Source: Clostridiales bacterium (GTDB lineage: Bacteria > Bacillota > Clostridia > Oscillospirales > Oscillospiraceae). From it: a DNA stretch of 11,162 nucleotides. Each line of letters opens with the position of its first letter. The first letter of the stretch is position 1. Location: the NCBI GenBank assembly GCA_003525905.1, contig DQIA01000023.1:1-11162 (forward strand), written 5' to 3'. The notes below the pieces were generated by a model. It was not told the DNA's origin. It was given only the letters and a program-made list of their open reading frames with translations, and made no database searches. Positions 6,752-11,162 of this stretch are shown here, piece after piece. The position numbers were made by a program, and so were the translations under genes.

Positions 6752-6780
6752 ATTTTACCATAGATCCCGCAAAATAACAA
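6752..6780 (-). promoter_or_regulatory. Promoter for the DUF2156-GNAT unit
   Basis: On the minus strand TTGTTA (6780-6775) and TAAAAT (6757-6752) are separated by exactly 17 bp. They match the sigma-70 consensus at four and five of six positions. The -10 box lies 41 nt before the ATG at 6710, giving a leader of about 35 nt and ruling out the longer open frame as the start. Confidence 0.7.
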
Positions 6781-6830
6781 GCAGCGGTCTCTCTGCTCCG
6801 CTCCGCAATGCAGGAAAAAGCCTCGCAGAG

Positions 6831-6954
6831 TTCGCCGCCCGCAGTCGGCGAAGAAGGTGAGATCATTTTCTCCGGCAGCGCATACGTCGGAGAAAATACC
6901 GCTCAGTCGGCCAGTGTGCGAATTGTCCGCCCTTGGCGGGCAGTTCGTGCGCAC
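6831..6954. repeat. Cluster of inverted repeats in the glmS-DUF2156 spacer
   Basis: Three palindromes follow one another: TTCGCCG/CGGCGAA (6831-6837, 6846-6852), ATTTTCTCCG/CGGAGAAAAT (6865-6874, 6888-6897), and a longer imperfect stem of 18 pairs with a two-base bulge and a CTT loop (6914-6931, 6935-6954). In the last one, three positions pair as G-U in plus-strand RNA but would be C-A mismatches in minus-strand RNA. No T-run follows any of them, and no believable gene occupies this 309-bp spacer. The function is unknown; they may be dispersed repeats. Confidence 0.6.
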
Positions 6955-6972
6955 AACAGACTGCAAACGAAG

Positions 6973-7000
6973 GCGGAGGCCGCCATATGGCAGCCTCCGC
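6973..7000 (-). terminator. Probable terminator after glmS
   Basis: A 12-bp stem (7000-6989 with 6984-6973) with an ATAT loop begins 20 nt after the glmS stop. One pair is G-U in the minus-strand RNA and a mismatch on the other strand, consistent with use in the glmS transcript. The downstream tract is only CTTCGTTTG, so termination may be partial or aided by other factors. Confidence 0.6.
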
Positions 7001-7019
7001 AGAAATCTAAAATCTTGAA

Positions 7020-8861
7020 TTATTCGACCGTGACGGACTTGGCCAGATTGCGCGGCATATCGACATCGCAGCCGCGGGCCAGTGCGATATAGTAGGCAAA
7101 GGCCTGCAGCGGGATGACCGTCAGGCTCGGCTGCAGCAGCGGGTGCGTCTTCGGCACGATGAGGCTGCGGTCGACATACTTTTCGATCTCCCCGGCAAAG
7201 TCCTCCGTCGTCACGCCGAGGACGTGCGCGCCGCGCGCCTTGACCTCGCGGACATTGGCCATGGTCTTATCAAAGAGCTTCTCGACGGTGGCAAGGGCCA
7301 CAACGAGCGTCTCCTCCTCGATGAGGGAGATGGGGCCGTGCTTCAGTTCACCTGCAGGATAGGCCTCGGAATGAACGTAGGCGATCTCCTTGAGCTTCAG
7401 GCTGCCCTCGAGGCAGGTCGCGCTGTCGAGGTTGCGGCCGATGAAAAACACGTCGTGGTTGTGGCTGAAGGCCTCCGCAGCCTCCTCGATCTTTGCCAGA
7501 TTCTCCGGCACAAGGATCTGCGCCACCTGGTCCGGCAGGCGCTGCAGGCCCTCGAGCATGGCGGCATAGCACTCCGGCGCGAGCGTGCCGAGCTTTTCGC
7601 CGATATACATGGCCAGCAGATAGATGACGGCCAGCTGCGTGGAATAGGCCTTCGTCGTGGCAACGGCGATCTCGGGGCCGGCACAGGTGTAGATGACGTC
7701 ATGCGCCGCCTTGGAAATGGCGCTGCCGACCACGTTGACAATGGCGAGCGTCCGCGCACCGCGGGCGTTGGCCTCACGCAGGGCGGCCAGTGTGTCGGCC
7801 GTTTCGCCGGACTGGCTGATGATGATAACGAGCGTATCGTCGCCGAGCACCGGCTCGGAATAGCGGAACTCCGAGGCGAGCATCGGCTCGACCTGGATGC
7901 GCGTCGTGCGCTCGAGGATATACTTGGCGTGATTGCCGACATAGGACGCCGAGCCGCAGGCAACCATATAGATACGGCGCAGGCCGCGCAGATAGCCCTC
8001 ATCAAGCTTTACGTCATCCAGCACGACGCGGCCGTTGCGGATCCGTGGATTGATCGTATCGCGCAGGGCCTTAGGCTGGTCGTAAATTTCCTTGAGCATG
8101 AAGTGCGGATAGCCGCCCTTCTGCGCAGCGGACATCTCCCACTCGATGTGCTCAGGGGCCTTGCGCACGGGCGTACCGTTTGCGTCATAGAACTGCGCGG
8201 CGTTCTTCGTGAACACGACCATATCGCCGTCGTTGAGATACACGACGCTGCGCGTATACGGCAGGATGGCCGGGACATCCGAGGCGATGAAGTTCTCGCC
8301 CTCGCCGAAGCCGAAGATCAGCGGACTGTCCTTCTTGACGGCGATCATGGAATCCGGCCGGTCGGCGCAGAGGATGCCGAGCGCATAGCTGCCCTCGATC
8401 CGGCCGAGCGTCAGGCGGACGGCCTTCATCAGATCGTTTTCCTGTTCATAATAGTATTCCAGCAGATTGGCGATGACCTCCGTGTCCGTCTCGGAGCGGA
8501 ACGTCTTGCCCTGCTTCAGCAAGAACTCCTTCAGCGGCAGGAAATTCTCAATGATGCCGTTGTGCACGATGCAGATGCTGCCGTTCGTGGACATCTGCGG
8601 ATGCGCATTCTCGTCCGAGGGTGCGCCGTGCGTCGCCCAGCGGGTATGGCCGATGCCGAGATAGCCGGGGAGCGTCGCGCCGTTTTCCGTCTTTGTGCGC
8701 AGGACGGCCAGACGGCCCTTGGACTTGGCGAGCTTCAGCTCCCCTTCCGAAAAAACACACAGTCCAGCGGAATCATAGCCGCGATACTCCAGACGGGAAA
8801 GGCCGTCCAGCAAAATGGGAGCTGCCTGCTTCGAACCGGCATAACCAACAATTCCACACAT
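7020..8861 (-). CDS. glmS: Glutamine-fructose-6-phosphate aminotransferase (isomerising)
   Basis: GlmS makes glucosamine-6-phosphate from fructose-6-phosphate and glutamine, the first committed step to UDP-GlcNAc for peptidoglycan. The 613-aa protein has the class II glutamine amidotransferase domain (about 1-220), with nucleophile Cys2 exposed after Met removal (MCGIVGYAG), EYRGYDSAG (25-33), GHTRWATHG (71-79) and HNGIIEN. Two SIS sugar-phosphate isomerase domains follow, with ACGSASYVGNHAKYI, SQSGETADTL and SEAYPAGELKHGPISLIEE, and the canonical C-terminus MPRNLAKSVTVE bearing the catalytic lysine. An open frame starts five codons earlier, but the start at 8861 is fixed by the need for Cys2 and by GGAGG 8 nt upstream. 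It is transcribed from its own promoter (8916-8944). The 5' leader is only about 50 nt, too short for the glmS ribozyme found in many Firmicutes. Confidence 0.98.
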   Translation of the reverse strand: MCGIVGYAGSKQAAPILLDGLSRLEYRGYDSAGLCVFSEGELKLAKSKGRLAVLRTKTENGATLPGYLGIGHTRWATHGAPSDENAHPQMSTNGSICIVHNGIIENFLPLKEFLLKQGKTFRSETDTEVIANLLEYYYEQENDLMKAVRLTLGRIEGSYALGILCADRPDSMIAVKKDSPLIFGFGEGENFIASDVPAILPYTRSVVYLNDGDMVVFTKNAAQFYDANGTPVRKAPEHIEWEMSAAQKGGYPHFMLKEIYDQPKALRDTINPRIRNGRVVLDDVKLDEGYLRGLRRIYMVACGSASYVGNHAKYILERTTRIQVEPMLASEFRYSEPVLGDDTLVIIISQSGETADTLAALREANARGARTLAIVNVVGSAISKAAHDVIYTCAGPEIAVATTKAYSTQLAVIYLLAMYIGEKLGTLAPECYAAMLEGLQRLPDQVAQILVPENLAKIEEAAEAFSHNHDVFFIGRNLDSATCLEGSLKLKEIAYVHSEAYPAGELKHGPISLIEEETLVVALATVEKLFDKTMANVREVKARGAHVLGVTTEDFAGEIEKYVDRSLIVPKTHPLLQPSLTVIPLQAFAYYIALARGCDVDMPRNLAKSVTVE

Positions 8862-8915
8862 AAAAATAACCTCCATACGTCAGGTCAGATCCATGATCTT
8901 CGGTGTCGTACGGAG

Positions 8916-8944
8916 ATTATACACGATTGCTTTGTCAAAATCAA
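8916..8944 (-). promoter_or_regulatory. Promoter for glmS
   Basis: On the minus strand TTGATT (8944-8939), a 17-bp spacer and a perfect TATAAT (8921-8916) lie between the dprA stop and the glmS start. A closer TTGACA (8938-8933) is only 11 bp from the -10 box, so it is not the -35 element. The predicted start of transcription is near 8909, about 48 nt before the ATG. Confidence 0.85.
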
Positions 8945-8952
8945 CTGAAAAT

Positions 8953-9861
8953 TTACTTTTTCCGCTTTTCGTCCGATTTCCCATCGAAAATGGACAATTG
9001 GAAGGGCCGTAACAGGGCGAGAGACGCCGGAATATCCGGCAACCTCTCCGCTCCGCAGGACTGCAGTGCCGCGCTTGCCGCCGATCCGTCGTCAAAGACG
9101 TAAAGCTCCGACATGCCGCGGCGCAGGTTCCACTGCGAACCGGACCAGGTCCCGCCCGTTCCCTCGGCGCACTGGGCCACAAGGGTCTTTTCGCCCATGG
9201 CGTGGATGAGGCAGTTGCGGGCCAGGGCGCGCGGCGTGGAAAACGGCAGCTCATAGCCGCCCGTGCTGCAATACAGCACGTTTTGCCGCGCAGGATGATC
9301 CAGCAGACTGTCCGGCACAAAGCAGATCACCCGGCCGCCCGCTGCAAGGCAGGCCTCCTGCGCGGCGGTGTCCGCACCGGCAGCCCCGCCGGAGACGAGC
9401 GTAAAGCCCTCGGCCGCAGCGAGCTTTCCGGCCTGCACGGCAAAGCGGCGGTTATCCGGCCGGAGCTGCCGCGAGCCGACGAGCGCAACGCAGCGCGTGC
9501 CGAGCAGGGCCGTGTCGCCGCGGCAGAACAGGGCGGGCGGGCACTCCGTCTCGCCCATGCGGCGCAGGCGCGCCGGGAAGCCGTCCGAAAGGCGCGTCAG
9601 GACCGTGATGCCCTGTGCGGCAGCAGCCTCGAGATAGCGGTGCAGCGTGTCTGTCCGGTCGAGCAGCGCCGTGATCTGCACGGCGGCCGCCTCCGGATAG
9701 CCGAGCGCCCGGAGATAGGCAGGCGTCACCTCGCCGTCTCCGGCCTGACAGGTCTGCCGGACGCGCCGGGCAAGCGTGCGGTACTGCGCCGGGGTCAGCG
9801 GCACATCCTGCGTGCCGAGCGCGCAGCACAGCAGGAGCAGGCCCTCCTCCGCCGGGCGCAT
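8953..9861 (-). CDS. dprA: DprA/Smf-like DNA-processing protein, divergent
   Basis: DprA proteins bind incoming single-stranded DNA and load RecA during natural transformation; many non-competent bacteria also carry one. This 302-aa protein has an N-terminal helical region (1-115) and a Rossmann-like core with VALVGSRQ (125-132), LVSGGAAGADTAAQEA (155-170) and a late RN pair at 215-216. It departs from the classical family: the usual VSGLARGID..AH is VSGGAAGADTAAQ, the FPxRNRxI motif is STPRALARNCLI, the usual SGxLxTA segment is GTWSGSQWNLRRG, and there is no C-terminal winged-helix domain. It may be a second DprA type with a changed role rather than the canonical protein. The start ATG overlaps the helicase stop by one base (TGATG), so the two are co-translated. 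It ends with a lysine-rich tail before TAA. Confidence 0.8.
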   Translation of the reverse strand: MRPAEEGLLLLCCALGTQDVPLTPAQYRTLARRVRQTCQAGDGEVTPAYLRALGYPEAAAVQITALLDRTDTLHRYLEAAAAQGITVLTRLSDGFPARLRRMGETECPPALFCRGDTALLGTRCVALVGSRQLRPDNRRFAVQAGKLAAAEGFTLVSGGAAGADTAAQEACLAAGGRVICFVPDSLLDHPARQNVLYCSTGGYELPFSTPRALARNCLIHAMGEKTLVAQCAEGTGGTWSGSQWNLRRGMSELYVFDDGSAASAALQSCGAERLPDIPASLALLRPFQLSIFDGKSDEKRKK

Positions 9862-11048
9862 CAGAAGCGCCTGCGGGATGTCGGGTGCTTTTCCTCTGCA
9901 GGTGCGGGCACCAGACAGCCGTATTCGTCAAAGATCATCGGAACGATGTGGAAGCCCGCAAATTTTGCGATCTCGTCCAGCTTGGCCTTCTCCGGGAACG
10001 AGCCGAGCAGCGTGAAGGAGATGCCCTTTTTCCGGGCGCGGCCCGTGCGGCCGATGCGGTGGATATAGTATTCGTTCTCCTCGGGGACGTCATAGTTGAT
10101 GACGCCGTCGACGTCGTCCACGTCAATGCCGCGGGAGGCAACGTCCGTTGCGATGAGGACCGGGAGCTTGCCATGGCGGAAATCGGCCATGGTCTTTTCG
10201 CGCGTGGCCTGCTTGATGTCGCCATGCAGGCAGTCGGCGCGGATGCCCGCGCGGCGCAGGTCGTCACTCAGGCGCTGGCACATGACCTTCGTGTTGCAGA
10301 ACACGATCACGCGCTCAAGCGCGCCGGAGCGCAGGATGCGCAGCATAGCCTCTTCCTTCTCCAGCCGCGGGACCGTGATAGAATACTGATCGATATCAGG
10401 CTTACTCTCCTCCGTCGGGGCAACGGTGATCTCCACCTCGTCGCGCTGGTACATCCAGCTGACGGTCATGACCTCCTGCGAGATCGTCGCGGAGAACAGG
10501 CCGAGGTTCGTACGGTTCTTGATGCGGTCGAGAATTTTCGTCACATCATCGAAGAAGCCCATGTCCAGCATGCGGTCCGCCTCGTCGAGAATGACGGTCT
10601 TGATGCGGTCGAGGCGCAGGTTCTTGCGGTTATAGTGGTCCATGAGGCGACCGGGCGTTGCCACGACGATCTGCGGATGCTGCTGCAGGCTGCGGATCTG
10701 CGGCTCGAGCCGCTGGCCGCCATAGACGACCGTCACGCGGATATCCTTATAAAATGTGAGCAGGCCGCGCAGCTCGTCGGCGATCTGGATGGCCAGCTCG
10801 CGCGTCGGGGCCAGGATCAGGCCCTGCAGATCGTCGGACTGCGGATCGATGTGCTCGATCATCGGGATGCCAAAGGCAAACGTCTTGCCCGTTCCCGTCG
10901 GCGCCTTGGCGATGACGTCGCGCCACGCCAGCAGCGGCGGGATGGCCTCCTCCTGCACGCGCGTCGGCATTGCGACGCCCTTCTTTTCCAGCGCACGGAG
11001 GATCTCCTCGCTGACACCGAGCTCCTGAAATGTCTTTGTCGTTTCCAT
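9861..11048 (-). CDS. DEAD-box ATP-dependent RNA helicase
   Basis: A 395-aa RNA helicase with all DEAD-box motifs: Q motif FQELGVSEEI...PTRVQ (7-32), Walker A APTGTGKT (49-56), APTRELA (80-86), GG (110-111), TPGRLMDH (131-138), DEAD (155-158), SAT (186-188), VIVFCNTK (247-254), ATDVASRGIDV (300-310) and HRIGRTGRA (330-338). The tail is short (about 50 residues) with no RGG or DbpA-like RNA-binding domain, so it is a minimal core helicase, likely in mRNA turnover, ribosome assembly or cold adaptation. The frame is open 32 codons further upstream, but the start at 11048 (METTKTFQEL) is chosen because AGGGGA lies 7 nt before it and the longer frame runs through a palindrome. It is the first gene of a unit with the DprA-like gene. 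Confidence 0.95.
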   Translation of the reverse strand: METTKTFQELGVSEEILRALEKKGVAMPTRVQEEAIPPLLAWRDVIAKAPTGTGKTFAFGIPMIEHIDPQSDDLQGLILAPTRELAIQIADELRGLLTFYKDIRVTVVYGGQRLEPQIRSLQQHPQIVVATPGRLMDHYNRKNLRLDRIKTVILDEADRMLDMGFFDDVTKILDRIKNRTNLGLFSATISQEVMTVSWMYQRDEVEITVAPTEESKPDIDQYSITVPRLEKEEAMLRILRSGALERVIVFCNTKVMCQRLSDDLRRAGIRADCLHGDIKQATREKTMADFRHGKLPVLIATDVASRGIDVDDVDGVINYDVPEENEYYIHRIGRTGRARKKGISFTLLGSFPEKAKLDEIAKFAGFHIVPMIFDEYGCLVPAPAEEKHPTSRRRF

Positions 11049-11069
11049 ACCAGTTCCCCTACCTATATT

Positions 11070-11112
11070 CAGCTTGTCAAAAAAGTCCCTCCAGGGCTTT
11101 TTCGCCAAGCTG
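11070..11112. terminator. 43-bp palindrome with terminator-like core upstream of the helicase gene
   Basis: Outer arms CAGCTTG (11070-11076) and CAAGCTG (11106-11112) enclose an A-run, a short GTCCC/GGGC stem and a T-run (11079-11102), which together read as a small bidirectional intrinsic terminator. On the minus strand CTTTTTT follows the GC core. It lies 22 nt before the helicase start, so it either ends a gene outside the window or sits in the helicase leader. Confidence 0.55.
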
Positions 11113-11118
11113 CTTCTG

Positions 11119-11157
11119 GAATTGCAAAATAAATTTTGAAGCATGATTTTGCAATTC
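11119..11157. repeat. 12-bp perfect inverted repeat at the window edge
   Basis: GAATTGCAAAAT (11119-11130) and ATTTTGCAATTC (11146-11157) are perfect inverted repeats around a 15-bp AT-rich centre. On the minus strand the same stretch contains TTGCAA and TATTTT with 17-bp spacing, a weak promoter match pointing at the helicase gene. It could be a dispersed palindrome, an operator or a promoter region; the sequence alone does not decide. Confidence 0.55.
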
Positions 11158-11162
11158 TGCCG

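Noticed and set aside
6711..6866. 52-residue N-terminal extension of the DUF2156 protein
   Set aside because: The open frame upstream of 6710 runs through the predicted promoter at 6752-6780, and the family begins at MLDFRPI.
6808..7092. 94-codon plus-strand frame at the glmS 3' end
   Set aside because: Its C-terminal part (NYSTVTDLARLRG...) is the reverse strand of the conserved glmS C-terminus, a familiar false annotation; the rest covers hairpins.
7143..8948. 601-codon open frame on the plus strand opposite glmS
   Set aside because: Antisense of glmS with no domain similarity; it also runs through the glmS promoter.
9885..11132. 415-codon open frame on the plus strand opposite the helicase
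   Set aside because: Antisense of a helicase with every DEAD-box motif intact, without a domain of its own.

Overview
The window is a stretch of bacterial chromosome in which every convincing gene lies on the minus strand. High GC in the coding regions, AGGGG/GGAGG ribosome-binding sites, sigma-70-type promoters, a two-zinc-ribbon topoisomerase III and chromosomal palindromic repeats of the ATTGCGAGGAGCGAAGCG type point to a Gram-positive clostridial organism. An Oscillospiraceae-like gut Firmicute is my best guess from family recall; I could not run a search.

Reading in the direction of transcription (high to low coordinates): (1) a DEAD-box RNA helicase (9861-11048) overlaps by 1 nt (TGATG) a divergent DprA/Smf-like protein (8953-9861). 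(2) glmS (7020-8861) has its own strong promoter in the 91-bp gap and a 12-bp stem hairpin after its stop. (3) A two-gene unit, a DUF2156 (LPG-synthase C-terminal-like) protein (5817-6710) and a GNAT acetyltransferase (5020-5820), overlaps by ATGA behind its own promoter. (4) A 428-bp non-coding interval (4592-5019) is packed with palindromes: a 126-bp inverted-repeat element flanked by a perfect 22-bp inverted repeat. (5) A cyclophilin-type lipoprotein (4001-4591) overlaps topB (1827-4001) by 1 nt. (6) pyk (148-1560) sits behind a near-consensus promoter and a ~165-nt leader that contains an intrinsic terminator. (7) 20 nt after pyk, the first codons of an acetyltransferase-like gene (1-128) run into a second copy of the palindromic repeat at the window edge.

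Most of the genes are housekeeping: glycolysis, cell-wall amino-sugar synthesis, DNA topology and uptake/recombination, RNA remodelling and protein folding. I see no defence system, CRISPR array, rRNA/tRNA or transposase gene. The most unusual material is non-coding: the pyk leader, whose pairing pattern suggests transcription attenuation with mutually exclusive helices; the palindromic repeats; and the palindromes before the helicase gene. Five annotated starts (pyk, DUF2156, glmS, helicase and the acetyltransferase fragment) were set from ribosome-binding sites and conserved N-termini rather than from the longest open frame.
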